Shown piece after piece: positions 38,978-47,936 of a stretch of DNA of 64,000 nucleotides (position 1 is its first letter; each line of letters starts with the position of its first letter). Under the pieces are notes generated by a model, which saw nothing but the letters and a program-made list of their open reading frames with translations, had not been told where the DNA came from and did not search any database. This stretch comes from Streptomyces davaonensis JCM 4913 (GTDB lineage Bacteria > Actinomycetota > Actinomycetes > Streptomycetales > Streptomycetaceae). The stretch is taken from positions 4,436,053 to 4,500,052 of the forward strand of contig NC_020504.1 in the NCBI RefSeq assembly GCF_000349325.1. The letters run 5' to 3'. The translations under genes were made by a program, and so were the position numbers.

Positions 38978-39020
38978 GCGTCGATTATGGCTCCGCCCGG
39001 CCGTGGGCCTCCGAAGGGGT

Positions 39021-39362
39021 TCAGGCGCAGCGCGGACGGACGTAGCCGTCGCTGCCCGTCTTCACGTACGCGTCCGCGACGTACTCGCCGCTGTCGATGT
39101 TGTCCCAGATGTTGCTGGTGCCGTACGGGCCGGTCACGGTCTCGCCCGGCGTCTGGCAGTAGATCGCGACCTTGGCGCCCACCGGCAGGGTGCGCACGAT
39201 GGGGTACTGCGTGCCCGGGCCCCGGCGCACATTGAGCTGAACGCCCGGGGCGACGTCGTAGTACGTGGCGGCGCTGGCCGTCGGCGAGATGCCGAGGACC
39301 ATGAGAAAGGCGCCGGTGGTGGCGCCGGCGAGGAGGAGGGATCTACGACCGCGCGAGGTCAT
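39021..39362 (-). CDS. Secreted SH3-domain-like protein
   Basis: 113 residues. A signal peptide (MTSRGRRSLLLAGATTGAFLMVLG, cleavage after ASA around residue 31) is followed by one bacterial SH3-like domain (about 33-113) with LNVRRGPGTQYPIVRTLPVGAKVAIYCQTPG, IWDNI and VADAYVKTGSDGYVRPRCA. Two Cys in the domain probably form a disulfide. Such domains bind cell-wall peptides. It is the first of three related units in 1 kb, the second being broken. Confidence 0.8.
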   Translation of the reverse strand: MTSRGRRSLLLAGATTGAFLMVLGISPTASAATYYDVAPGVQLNVRRGPGTQYPIVRTLPVGAKVAIYCQTPGETVTGPYGTSNIWDNIDSGEYVADAYVKTGSDGYVRPRCA

Positions 39363-39389
39363 GTTGTTCTTGTTCCTTTTCTGTGGGGG

Positions 39390-39643
39390 TCAGCCGCAGC
39401 GGGAGGCCACGTAGCCGTCGCTGCCGGTGTTCACGTACGCGTCCGAGACGAACTCGCCGTTGCTGATGTTGTCCCAGATCCTGCTGGTGCCGTACGGGCC
39501 GGTCACGGTCTCGCCCGGCGTCTGGCAGTAGATGGAGACACGGGAGCCTTCGGGCAACACGCGCACGATGCTGTATCCCGGACCATGAGAAACGCGCCCG
39601 CAACCGCGGCGAGAAGGACGGCCGTGCGTCTACGGCGAAGCGT
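39390..39643 (-). pseudogene. Broken copy of the SH3-like secreted protein gene
   Basis: The C-terminal half is intact and nearly identical to its neighbours: GYSIVRVLPEGSRVSIYCQ, then a GPYGTSRIWDNI segment and SDAYVNTGSDGYVASRCG ending at TGA 39390-39392. Upstream, in another frame, a signal-peptide-like RRRRTAVLLAAVAGAFLMV remains. Between them about 30 codons (end of the signal peptide and start of the SH3 domain) are missing and the frame is shifted. At the expected start position behind a ggaggg ribosome-binding site the codon is ACG, not ATG. Therefore a deletion, a frameshift and probable loss of the start codon have inactivated it. Confidence 0.75.
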
Positions 39644-39668
39644 GTGTGCCCTCCGTGATCGGCGATTG

Positions 39669-40001
39669 TCAGAGCGAGCAGCGCGGACGGACGTAGCCGT
39701 CGCTGCCGGTGTTCACGTACGCGTCTGAGACAAACTCGTAATTGGCGATGTTGTCCCAGATGTTCGACGTGCCGTAAGGACCGCTGACCCACGTGCCGGG
39801 CGACTGGCAGTAGATCGGGACCTTGACGCCCTCGGACAGGACGCGGGTGATGGGGTAGTTGGTGCCCGGTCCGCTGCGGACGTTGAGGCGGACGCCCGGT
39901 GCGACCGAGTAGTAGCGCACCGCCTCGGCGGCCATGGCGACTGCCTCCGTCGCGTCTCCGCTCTCCGCCTCGGACACTTCGTCGACACGGTCAACAGACA
40001 T
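39669..40001 (-). CDS. SH3-like protein without a signal peptide
   Basis: 110 residues from ATG 40001 (ggggagg ribosome-binding site). The C-terminal SH3-like domain (about 30-110) is closely related to that of the gene at 39021 (LNVRSGPGTNYPITRVLSEGVKVPIYCQSPGTWVSGPYG...). The N-terminus, MSVDRVDEVSEAESGDATEAVAMAAEAVRYYS, is acidic with no hydrophobic core, so no Sec signal is seen. Either it is exported by another route, or it acts inside the cell. Third member of the tandem SH3 cluster. Confidence 0.75.
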   Translation of the reverse strand: MSVDRVDEVSEAESGDATEAVAMAAEAVRYYSVAPGVRLNVRSGPGTNYPITRVLSEGVKVPIYCQSPGTWVSGPYGTSNIWDNIANYEFVSDAYVNTGSDGYVRPRCSL

Positions 40002-40183
40002 GAAAGACCTCCCCCGTTGAACCCCATGGCTGCCATGGGGCCCCGATGATTCCCCTGAATCACGCCACGAAACACGCGTACGTAATTCGCACGCAGAGGC
40101 TAGCAAGCCGCCTCTGTCCCGTACGAATCATCGACTAGGCTCCGTGCGTCGCGCGCGCGGACGAACAGCACGGGGGTGGTCCC

Positions 40184-42280
40184 ATGGCGCCACAGCGGAA
40201 CGCCGGAGCGGGCGCGGAAGCGGAACTTCCCGAGTACGCCGGTCACTACCGTCTTGAGTCCTGCCTGGGCTCCGGCGGCATGGGTGTCGTGCATCTGGCG
40301 CGCAGCACCTCGGGGATGAAGCTCGCGGTGAAGGTCGTGCATGCCGAGTTCGCCAGGGATCGCGAGTTCAGAGGGCGTTTTCGGCAGGAGATAGCGGCGG
40401 CGCGGAAGGTCAGCGGCGCCTTCACCGCGTCCGTCGTCGATGCCGATCCGGATGCCGAACGGCCCTGGATGGCCACGCTGTTCATACCCGGGCCGACGCT
40501 CTCCGACCAGGTGAAGCGGAATGGCGCCATGGCCCCGGAGCAGTTGCGTCGGCTGATGGCCGGGCTGGCGGAGGCGCTGCGTGACATCCATCGCGTGGGA
40601 GTCGTGCACCGGGATCTGAAGCCGAGCAACGTGCTGCTCGCCGAGGACGGGCCGAAGGTCATCGACTTCGGCATTTCTCGGCCAAAGGACAGTGAACTGC
40701 GGACCGAGACCGGGAAGTTGATCGGGACGCCGCCGTTCATGGCGCCGGAGCAGTTCCGGCGGCCGCGCGAGGTGGGGCCCGCCGCCGACATCTTCGCGCT
40801 GGGGTCGGTGATGGTGCACGCGGCGACGGGGCGGGGGCCGTTCGACTCCGACAGTCCGTATGTCGTCGCGTACCAAGTCGTCCACGACGAGCCGGATTTG
40901 ACCGGGGTGCCGGAGAATCTCGCGCCGCTGATCGGCCGGTGCCTCGCCAAGGAGCCCGAGGACCGGCCCACGCCGGACGAGTTGATGCGTGAGCTGCGGT
41001 CGGTGGCGGCCTCGTACGACACGCAGGCGTTCATTCCGGCTCAGCGGACGAGCCCGGAGCCCAAGGCTCCCCGAGTCCCCGCCGAGAAGCCGGAGGTGCG
41101 GCGGCGGCTCGGGAAGTTCCGGGGCCGACGGACGGCCCTCACAGCAGCCGTGCTGGCGCTCGTCATGGGCGGGGCGTTCACGGCGGTTCGGATGGCGGGC
41201 GACGAGCCGGCACCCGCGGGGAACGGCACCGGAAAGACCTCGGCCGCGTTCAGTTCGTGGGAGACCGCGTCGGTCTCGGGGTCGGCTACCGTGCCCCAGT
41301 GTTCGTACGGGGCAAGCAAGTTGCTCTGCGCGCAGTCCGGTGTGGTGTTCGCTCTGGACCCCCTCGACGGACGGGTGCTGTGGCGACACGCCGTTTCCGG
41401 GACTCGGGTCGGGCCACCTGCCGTCACTGGTGGACTCGTACATCCCTGGCTGGACCTCAGCCGCAGCCTGAAGGCGCTCGACCCGGCCACGGGCAAGCCC
41501 AAGTGGCAGCGGGACGTGCCTCCGTACAGCGGGCTCGCGTACGCAGGCGGCAGCCTCCTGCTCACCGGCACCGACGGCGCGGTGAGCGGGGTGGACGGCG
41601 CGACCGGCGCGCCACGGTGGAGCCACCACGTCCCCGGCCATGAGCTGCCCTACTTCGCCTCCTTTCCCGGCGACCCGCTGGCCTACGCGATCAGCAGGTC
41701 CCAGGACGACGCGACCACGCGCGTCACAGCCGTGGAGCCCGACACGGGTGACGTGCGGTGGGATGCCCTGCTGGACGGCGCGCTGAAGCCCGTCGGAACG
41801 GCCGACGGGTCCGTCTACTTCGTCGCCCTCGGCAAGGTCTACGAGGACGCGACGAGCGTGGTCCGCTACTCGCCCGACACCAAGAACTCCGTGCGCGTGG
41901 AGTTGCCCGTACCGGTCCAGCAGCCGGAAGGCACCGTGCGCGGGGACGTCGTCTACCTTCTGGGCAACGGCGGATCGCTGGTGGCCGTCGACATGGACGC
42001 ACGCCGACAGCGGTGGAGTACGGAGACAGGGGTGACCCGGGGGTCGGCTCCGGTGACCGACGAGCGGCATGTGTTCTTCACGGCCTTGGACGGACGGCTG
42101 CTCGCCATGGACGCCCAGGACGGCAGCCTCGCCGGGCAGACGCCCCCGCGGCTCGGTTCGAAACCGGACCAGGTCGCGGTCGGACTGCCCGCCCCAGTGA
42201 TCGTCGGTCGCCACATCTACGCCTCCGCCCCCAACGGCTCAGTCTTCGCCGTAGACGCCCGCAACCCCTCCACCTGGTGA
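40184..42280 (+). CDS. Membrane Ser/Thr protein kinase with PQQ-type beta-propeller sensor
   Basis: 698 residues. Kinase domain at about 22-270: glycine loop LGSGGMGVVHLAR, Lys50 in LAVKVV, Glu69, HRDLKPSN (Asp144), DFG (Asp161), APEQF. A linker follows, then one TM helix at 316-337. The outside part (about 360-698) is a PQQ/quinoprotein-like propeller with repeats of the form VVFALDPLDGRVLWRH, LKALDPATGKPKWQR and VSGVDGATGAPRWSHH. The kinase is Hanks type. The propeller probably senses a ligand or the cell wall. It is convergent with ilvD and preceded by the divergent SH3-like gene. Confidence 0.9.
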   Translation: MAPQRNAGAGAEAELPEYAGHYRLESCLGSGGMGVVHLARSTSGMKLAVKVVHAEFARDREFRGRFRQEIAAARKVSGAFTASVVDADPDAERPWMATLFIPGPTLSDQVKRNGAMAPEQLRRLMAGLAEALRDIHRVGVVHRDLKPSNVLLAEDGPKVIDFGISRPKDSELRTETGKLIGTPPFMAPEQFRRPREVGPAADIFALGSVMVHAATGRGPFDSDSPYVVAYQVVHDEPDLTGVPENLAPLIGRCLAKEPEDRPTPDELMRELRSVAASYDTQAFIPAQRTSPEPKAPRVPAEKPEVRRRLGKFRGRRTALTAAVLALVMGGAFTAVRMAGDEPAPAGNGTGKTSAAFSSWETASVSGSATVPQCSYGASKLLCAQSGVVFALDPLDGRVLWRHAVSGTRVGPPAVTGGLVHPWLDLSRSLKALDPATGKPKWQRDVPPYSGLAYAGGSLLLTGTDGAVSGVDGATGAPRWSHHVPGHELPYFASFPGDPLAYAISRSQDDATTRVTAVEPDTGDVRWDALLDGALKPVGTADGSVYFVALGKVYEDATSVVRYSPDTKNSVRVELPVPVQQPEGTVRGDVVYLLGNGGSLVAVDMDARRQRWSTETGVTRGSAPVTDERHVFFTALDGRLLAMDAQDGSLAGQTPPRLGSKPDQVAVGLPAPVIVGRHIYASAPNGSVFAVDARNPSTW

Positions 42281-42289
42281 CATGACGAA

Positions 42290-42319
42290 GGGCCGCCCCC
42301 AGCCAACGGGAGGCGGCCC
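42290..42319. terminator. Terminator between the kinase gene and ilvD
   Basis: Arms gggccgcc (42290-42297) and ggcggccc (42312-42319) pair perfectly in the 53-base gap between two convergent genes. Confidence 0.75.
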
Positions 42320-42333
42320 CGACACCCAACCCC

Positions 42334-44187
42334 TCAGCCCAGCTTGCTCACATCCCGCACCGCGCCCTTGTCCGCGCTCGTCGCCATCGCCGCGTAGGCC
42401 CGAAGCGCCGCCGACACCTTGCGGTCGCGGTTCTTGGGGGCGTACACCCCGTTCAACGCCTGCTCGCGGCGGGCGAGTTCCGCGTCGTCGACCAGCAACT
42501 CGATCGAGCGACCAGGGATGTCGATGCGGATGCGGTCGCCGTCCTCGACGAGGGCGATCGTGCCGCCGCCCGCCGCCTCCGGGGAGGCGTGGCCGATCGA
42601 CAGGCCCGAAGTGCCACCGGAGAAGCGGCCGTCGGTGATGAGGGCGCAGGCCTTGCCCAGGCCGCGGCCCTTCAGGTACGAGGTCGGGTAGAGCATCTCC
42701 TGCATACCGGGGCCGCCCTTGGGGCCCTCGTAGCGGATGACGACGACGTCGCCCTCCTTGACCTGCTGGGTCAGGATCTTCTGGACGGCTTCCTCCTGCG
42801 ACTCGCAGACGACCGCCGGGCCCTCGAAGGTCCAGATCGACTCGTCGACACCCGCCGTCTTCACCACGCAGCCGTCGACCGCCAGGTTGCCCTTGAGGAC
42901 CGCGAGGCCGCCGTCCTTGGAGTACGCGTGCTCGGCGGAGCGGATGCAGCCGCCCTCGGCGTCCTCGTCCAGGGAGTCCCAGCGCTCGGACTGGGAGAAG
43001 GCCTCGGCGGAGCGGGCGCAGCCGGGGGCCGCGTGCCACAGTTCGACGGCCTCCGGCGAGGGCGAGCCGCCGCGGACGTCCCAGGTCTTGAGCCAGTCGG
43101 CGAGAGACGGGCTGTGAACCGAGTTCACGTCCTCGTTCAGCAGGCCCGCGCGATGCAACTCGCCCAGCAGGGCCGGGATGCCGCCGGCGCGGTGCACGTC
43201 CTCCATGTAGTACGTGCGGTTCTTGGCGACGTTCGGCGCGACCTTCGCCAGGCACGGCACCCGGCGCGAGACCGCGTCGATCTCGTTGAGGCCGAAGGGG
43301 ACGCCCGCCTCCTGGGCCGCGGCCAGCAGGTGCAGGATCGTGTTGGTGGATCCGCCCATGGCGATGTCGAGGGCCATGGCGTTCTCGAAGGCCGCGAAGT
43401 TGGCGATCGAGCGAGGCAGGACCGTCTCGTCGTCCTGCTCGTAGTAGCGCCGGGTGATGTCCATGACCGTGCGCGCGGCGTCGACGTAGAGCTGCTTGCG
43501 CGCGGTGTGCGTGGCCAGGACCGAGCCGTTGCCGGGCAGGGAGAGGCCGATGGCCTCCGTCAGGCAGTTCATCGAGTTGGCGGTGAACATGCCGGAACAG
43601 GAGCCGCAGGTCGGACAGGCGTTCTCCTCGATACGGAGGATGTCCTCGTCGGAGATCTTGTCGTTCACCGCGTCGGAGATCGCGTCGACCAGGTCGAGCG
43701 TACGGACCGTGCCGTCGACCAGCGTCGCGCGGCCGGACTCCATCGGGCCGCCGGAGACGAAGACCGTGGGGATGTTCAGCCGCAGGGCGGCGTTGAGCAT
43801 GCCCGGGGTGATCTTGTCGCAGTTGGAGATGCAGATCAGGGCGTCGGCGCAGTGGGCCTCGACCATGTACTCGACCGAGTCCGCGATCAGGTCGCGGGAG
43901 GGGAGGGAGTAGAGCATCCCGCCGTGACCCATCGCGATGCCGTCGTCGACCGCGATCGTGTTGAACTCGCGCGGGATGCCGCCCGCCTCGACGATCGCCT
44001 CGCTGACGATCCGGCCGACCGGCTGGAGGTGGGTGTGGCCCGGCACGAACTCGGTGAAGGAGTTCGCGACGGCGATGATCGGCTTACGGCCGATGTCCGC
44101 ACCCGGTACACCGGAGGCGCGCATAAGGGCGCGGGCGCCCGCCATGTTGCGGCCGTGGGTGACTGTGCGGGACCTCAGCTCGGGCAT
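42334..44187 (-). CDS. ilvD: Dihydroxy-acid dehydratase
   Basis: 617 residues, the full length. It dehydrates 2,3-dihydroxy-isovalerate and -methylvalerate in branched-chain amino acid synthesis using an iron-sulphur cluster. Seen: [13 protein letters not shown] at the start, Cys123 in [11 protein letters not shown], the cluster of Cys191/194/197 in [19 protein letters not shown], and [13 protein letters not shown] [25 protein letters not shown]. Probably the long-chain variety with a [4Fe-4S] cluster. It stands alone here, away from the ilvBNC genes. Confidence 0.96.
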   Translation of the reverse strand: MPELRSRTVTHGRNMAGARALMRASGVPGADIGRKPIIAVANSFTEFVPGHTHLQPVGRIVSEAIVEAGGIPREFNTIAVDDGIAMGHGGMLYSLPSRDLIADSVEYMVEAHCADALICISNCDKITPGMLNAALRLNIPTVFVSGGPMESGRATLVDGTVRTLDLVDAISDAVNDKISDEDILRIEENACPTCGSCSGMFTANSMNCLTEAIGLSLPGNGSVLATHTARKQLYVDAARTVMDITRRYYEQDDETVLPRSIANFAAFENAMALDIAMGGSTNTILHLLAAAQEAGVPFGLNEIDAVSRRVPCLAKVAPNVAKNRTYYMEDVHRAGGIPALLGELHRAGLLNEDVNSVHSPSLADWLKTWDVRGGSPSPEAVELWHAAPGCARSAEAFSQSERWDSLDEDAEGGCIRSAEHAYSKDGGLAVLKGNLAVDGCVVKTAGVDESIWTFEGPAVVCESQEEAVQKILTQQVKEGDVVVIRYEGPKGGPGMQEMLYPTSYLKGRGLGKACALITDGRFSGGTSGLSIGHASPEAAGGGTIALVEDGDRIRIDIPGRSIELLVDDAELARREQALNGVYAPKNRDRKVSAALRAYAAMATSADKGAVRDVSKLG

Positions 44188-44321
44188 CGTCGCTCGCTCC
44201 TTCAGACAGATAGGGCTGATATCGAGCGTACGCCGGTCATCCAGGGGCCGGACACGTTGTCCGCAATACGGGACGTACGTCTCGTTCGCCGGGCCTCACG
44301 GATTGACTCTGTCGCCCGGCC

Positions 44322-44933
44322 TCAGGGATTGGTCAGATGCCCCTGCACCACGGGGGCCACCCGCGCGATGATCTGCTCGGGATCCGCCGACGCGATCGGC
44401 TCGATCTTGATGACGTACCGCATCATCGCGACACCCACCAGCTGCGCCGCCGCGAGCTCGGTGCGCAGATCGGCGTCGGGCAGGTCGAGCTGTTCGACGA
44501 TACGGCGCAGCAACTGGGCCGAGATCAGCTTGCGGAAGACCGCGGCCGCGCTCTCGTTGTTCACCGCCGAGCGGACGATCGCGAGCAGCGGGGCCCTCGT
44601 CACCGGGTTCTCCCAGAGCCCGAAGATCATCCGGGTGAGCCGCTCGCCCACGCCGTCGAGGGGGCCGTCGACGACGGTGTCGCGGGCCCGGAACGCGGGG
44701 GCGAAGGCGACCTCCACGGCCGCCTCGAAGATCTGTTCCTTGGTGCCGAAGTAGTGGTGCACGAGCGCGGAGTCCACCCCGGCCGCCTTGGCGATCCCGC
44801 GTACGGACGTCTTCTCGTATCCCCGCTCGGAGAACTCCTCGCGGGCCACGGCCAGGATCCGGGCTCGGGTGTCGGCGGACTCACTGCGCGTACGGCGGCC
44901 CCGCCCCCGGCGCGGAGCGGCGGTGTCGGTCAC
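44322..44933 (-). CDS. TetR-family transcriptional regulator
   Basis: 203 residues from GTG 44933. HTH at about 24-70: [52 protein letters not shown]. The C-terminal ligand domain is the TetR_C type with [22 protein letters not shown] sequence. It overlaps the stop of the TIM-barrel gene by 4 bases (GTGA), so it is coupled to it and may regulate that operon. Ligand and target unknown. Confidence 0.9.
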   Translation of the reverse strand: MTDTAAPRRGRGRRTRSESADTRARILAVAREEFSERGYEKTSVRGIAKAAGVDSALVHHYFGTKEQIFEAAVEVAFAPAFRARDTVVDGPLDGVGERLTRMIFGLWENPVTRAPLLAIVRSAVNNESAAAVFRKLISAQLLRRIVEQLDLPDADLRTELAAAQLVGVAMMRYVIKIEPIASADPEQIIARVAPVVQGHLTNP

Positions 44934-45754
44934 GGCCGGGGCACCTTCACGGCGGAGGCCAGATGGAGCCGGGTGAAGGCGAGCGCCTCGGCGAGATCGG
45001 CCTCGCGCTCGGCGCTGGACATGGCGCGGCGGGTGTTGACCTCGATGACGACATGACCGTCGAACCCGGTCAGGGCGAGACGTTCCAGCACCTCGGCGCA
45101 CGGCTGAGTACCGCGGCCGGGGACCAGATGCTCGTCCTTGGCCGAGCCGCGCCCGTCGGCGAGGTGCACATGTCCCAGTCGGTCACCCATACGGTCGATC
45201 ATATGGATGGCATCGGTGCGGGCGGTCGCCGTGTGGCTGAGATCGACCGTGAAGTGACGGTAGTCGTCCTTCGTGACATCCCACTCGGGGGCGTACGCGA
45301 GCATCTCGCGGTCGCGGTAGCGCCAGGGGTACATGTTCTCGACGGCGAACCGCACATCCGTCTCGTTCGCCATGCGCCAGATTCCGGCGACGAAGTCCCG
45401 CGCGTACTGGCGCTGCCAGCGGAACGGGGGGTGCACCACGACCGTACTGGCGCCCAGCTTCTCGGCCGCCGCCTGGGCGCGCTGGAGTTTGGTCCAGGGG
45501 TCGGTGGACCACACGCGCTGGGTGATGAGCAGGCAGGGGGCGTGCACGGCGAGGATCGGGATGCGGTGGTAGTCGCTGAGCCGGCGCAGGGCCTCGATGT
45601 CCTGGCTGACGGGATCGGTCCACACCATGACCTCGACGCCGTCGTACCCGAGGCGCGCCGCGATCTCGAAGGCCGTCGCCGTCGACTCCGGATAGACCGA
45701 GGCCGTCGACAGAGCGACCTTCGCATCCGGGATGCGCACCACTGGTTCTGCCAC
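44930..45754 (-). CDS. Sugar phosphate isomerase/epimerase (xylose isomerase-like TIM barrel)
   Basis: 274 residues from GTG 45754, taken because the conserved part starts [24 protein letters not shown]; an ATG at 45814 would add 20 unconserved residues. TIM-barrel metal-site features are seen: [42 protein letters not shown] and [23 protein letters not shown], with Glu, Asp and His ligands. The substrate is not known. First gene of a probable pair with the TetR gene. Confidence 0.85.
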   Translation of the reverse strand: MAEPVVRIPDAKVALSTASVYPESTATAFEIAARLGYDGVEVMVWTDPVSQDIEALRRLSDYHRIPILAVHAPCLLITQRVWSTDPWTKLQRAQAAAEKLGASTVVVHPPFRWQRQYARDFVAGIWRMANETDVRFAVENMYPWRYRDREMLAYAPEWDVTKDDYRHFTVDLSHTATARTDAIHMIDRMGDRLGHVHLADGRGSAKDEHLVPGRGTQPCAEVLERLALTGFDGHVVIEVNTRRAMSSAEREADLAEALAFTRLHLASAVKVPRP

Positions 45755-45917
45755 GAGGGACAGAGTAAGGGGCACACCTGGGCACCGGGGCTCCGATGCC
45801 GCTGCGGGAGACATAGGGCACAGAAACCGGCCAGTGCGCCGGAGGCGACGGGGCAGCAAGGGGCGTACGGCCTGATGGGGGAGCGAATCGAGGGCGACCC
45901 TTGGCGTACGCCCCCAC

Positions 45918-46850
45918 TCACGCCGTAGGCATGTGGTCCAGCCGCCGCAGGATCACGCCCTCGCGCAGCGCCCACGGGCAGATCTCCAGCGTCTCCACGC
46001 CGAACAGGTCCATCGCGCCCTCCGCGACCAGCGCGCCCGCCAGCAGCTGCCCCGCGCGCCCCTCCGAGACGCCGGGGAGCTCGGCGCGCTGCGCCGCGGT
46101 CATCCCGGCGAGCTGGGGGACCCACGCCTCCAGGGACTCCCGCTTGAGATCGCGCTGGACGTACAGGCCCTCCGCGGAGCGCGCCGCACCGGCGATCCGG
46201 GCGAGCTGCTTGAACGTCTTCGACGTGGCCACGACATGATCGGGGCGCCCGAAGCGGCTGAACTCCCCGACCGTACGAGCGATCTGGGCGCGGACATGCC
46301 GACGCAGCGCCCGGATGTCCTCGGGCTCGGGCGGATCGGCCGGCAGCCACCCGGCGGTCAGCCGTCCCGCGCCCAGCGGCAGCGACACCGCCGCGTCCGG
46401 CTCCTCGTCGATGCCGTAGGCGATCTCCAGGGAGCCGCCGCCGATGTCCAGCACCAGCAGCTTCCCGGCCGACCAGCCGAACCAGCGGCGCACGGCGAGG
46501 AAGGTCAGCCGGGCCTCCTCGGCGCCGGTCAGCACCTGGAGCTCGACCCCCGTCTCGGCCTTCACGCGCGCGAGGACGTCGTCCGCGTTGCTCGCCTCCC
46601 GCACCGCGGACGTGGCGAAGGGCAGCAGATCCTCCACGCCCTTGTCCTCGGCCGCCTGAAGCGCCTCCTGGACGACCGAGATCAGCTTGTCGACCCCGTC
46701 GGGACCGATCGCTCCGCTCTCGTCGAGCAGTTGGGCAAGGCGCAGATCCGCCTTGTGCGAGTGCGCGGGCAGCGGTCGCGCGCCCGGGTGCGCATCCACC
46801 ACCAGGAGATGCACCGTGTTAGATCCCACGTCGAGGACACCGAGTCTCAT
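45918..46850 (-). CDS. Ppx/GppA-family phosphatase
   Basis: 310 residues from ATG 46850. An actin-fold (ASKHA) exopolyphosphatase / pppGpp phosphatase: [14 protein letters not shown] (7-20), [36 protein letters not shown] and the second phosphate loop [16 protein letters not shown]. It is the short form that lacks the HD domain of GppA. It may degrade polyphosphate or act on pppGpp. The absence of a ribosome-binding site suggests a leaderless mRNA. It is divergent from the Cys-rich gene at 46934. Confidence 0.9.
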   Translation of the reverse strand: MRLGVLDVGSNTVHLLVVDAHPGARPLPAHSHKADLRLAQLLDESGAIGPDGVDKLISVVQEALQAAEDKGVEDLLPFATSAVREASNADDVLARVKAETGVELQVLTGAEEARLTFLAVRRWFGWSAGKLLVLDIGGGSLEIAYGIDEEPDAAVSLPLGAGRLTAGWLPADPPEPEDIRALRRHVRAQIARTVGEFSRFGRPDHVVATSKTFKQLARIAGAARSAEGLYVQRDLKRESLEAWVPQLAGMTAAQRAELPGVSEGRAGQLLAGALVAEGAMDLFGVETLEICPWALREGVILRRLDHMPTA

Positions 46851-46933
46851 GTACGGAACGCTACTGCCAGCCGCGCCATCTACCTCCCCCGGAGCGGTCC
46901 CTGCCGGGGTCCCGGGCGACTTACCCTGGACGA

Positions 46934-47785
46934 GTGCCAAAGACGAAAAAGGCGAAGGACCCGAAGACGGCCAAATCATCCGGCGGTTCTTCGCAGGTGA
47001 AGCCATCGAAGAAGGCGAAGCGGAAGGCCTCGGCAGCGGACGAGCAGGGCCTGGACTTCGCACGCGCGTGGGTGGAGTTCCCCGATCCGGCAGACGACGA
47101 GCAGATCTTCCGGTGCGATCTGACATGGCTGACCTCTCGTTGGAACTGCATCTTCGGCAGCGGCTGCCAGGGCATCCAAGCAGGTCGCGCGGACGACGGC
47201 TGCTGCACCCTGGGCGCCCACTTCTCCGACGAGGACGACGAGAAGCGGGTCTCCGAGTACGTGGCGAGGCTCACGCCGGAGATCTGGCAGCACCATGACG
47301 TGGGCATGGAGACCGGCTGGGTCTCCACGGACGAGGACGGCGAGCGCCAGACCCGCCCGTACCAGGGTTCGTGCATCTTCCAGAACCGTCCCGGCTTCGC
47401 CGGTGGCGCGGGCTGCTCGCTGCACATCCTCGCCCTCAAGGAGGGCCGGGAGCCGCTGGAGACCAAGCCGGACGTCTGCTGGCAGCTTCCGGTCCGGCGG
47501 ACCTACGACTGGATCGACCGGCCCGACGACACGCGCGTGCTCCAGGTGTCGATCGGCGAGTACGACCGCCGCGGCTGGGGCCCGGGCGGCCATGACCTGC
47601 ACTGGTGGTGCACCTCGGCGACCTCGGCACACGGCGCCGGGGACCCGGTGTACGTCTCCTACCGCGCGGAGCTGACCGAGCTGATGGGCAAGGCCGGCTA
47701 CGACCGCCTGGTCGAACTGTGCGAGCAGCGCCTGGCCTCGCAGCTGCCGCTGGTGGCACCGCATCCCGCGGACCCGGTGGGCTGA
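46934..47785 (+). CDS. Conserved Cys-rich protein, unknown function
   Basis: 283 residues from GTG 46934. A Lys-rich N-terminal tail (1-35) precedes a domain with closely spaced Cys at 61, 72, 78, 90 and 91 ([12 protein letters not shown] ... GSGCQGI ... [11 protein letters not shown]), then [27 protein letters not shown] and WWCTSATS further on. The spacing resembles the iron-sulphur/zinc group of the DUF3109/YkgJ kind. It is common in Streptomyces at this place. No signal peptide, so cytoplasmic. Function not known. Confidence 0.72.
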   Translation: MPKTKKAKDPKTAKSSGGSSQVKPSKKAKRKASAADEQGLDFARAWVEFPDPADDEQIFRCDLTWLTSRWNCIFGSGCQGIQAGRADDGCCTLGAHFSDEDDEKRVSEYVARLTPEIWQHHDVGMETGWVSTDEDGERQTRPYQGSCIFQNRPGFAGGAGCSLHILALKEGREPLETKPDVCWQLPVRRTYDWIDRPDDTRVLQVSIGEYDRRGWGPGGHDLHWWCTSATSAHGAGDPVYVSYRAELTELMGKAGYDRLVELCEQRLASQLPLVAPHPADPVG

Positions 47786-47800
47786 CGGCCGGGGCAGCTA

Positions 47801-47934
47801 GGGCCTGTCGGGATCTGGTGCGTGCAACTGCAAGGCGGAGGAGGGCGGCGACGGGGAGCGTCGGCAACCGACGACAACGCCGCAGATGCACGCACCAGAG
47901 CCCGCGACGCCGGACTGATCCAAACGACAGGCCC
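47801..47934. mobile_element. MITE-like palindromic element with terminal inverted repeats
   Basis: About 134 bases bounded by GGGCCTGTCG at one end and CGACAGGCCC at the other, with TA on both outer sides (a possible 2-bp target duplication, as with IS630/mariner elements). A second nested inverted repeat, tctggtgcgtgca (47814-47826) and tgcacgcaccaga (47887-47899), lies inside. No protein is encoded. The GGGCCTGTCG ends are known to me from many dispersed copies in Streptomyces genomes. It sits between two convergent genes and may act as their terminator. Confidence 0.6.
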
Positions 47935-47936
47935 TA

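Noticed and set aside
39343..39792. A 149-codon minus-strand frame across the broken SH3 unit
   Set aside because: It is out of frame with the SH3 domain of the pseudogene and its translation has no SH3 features.
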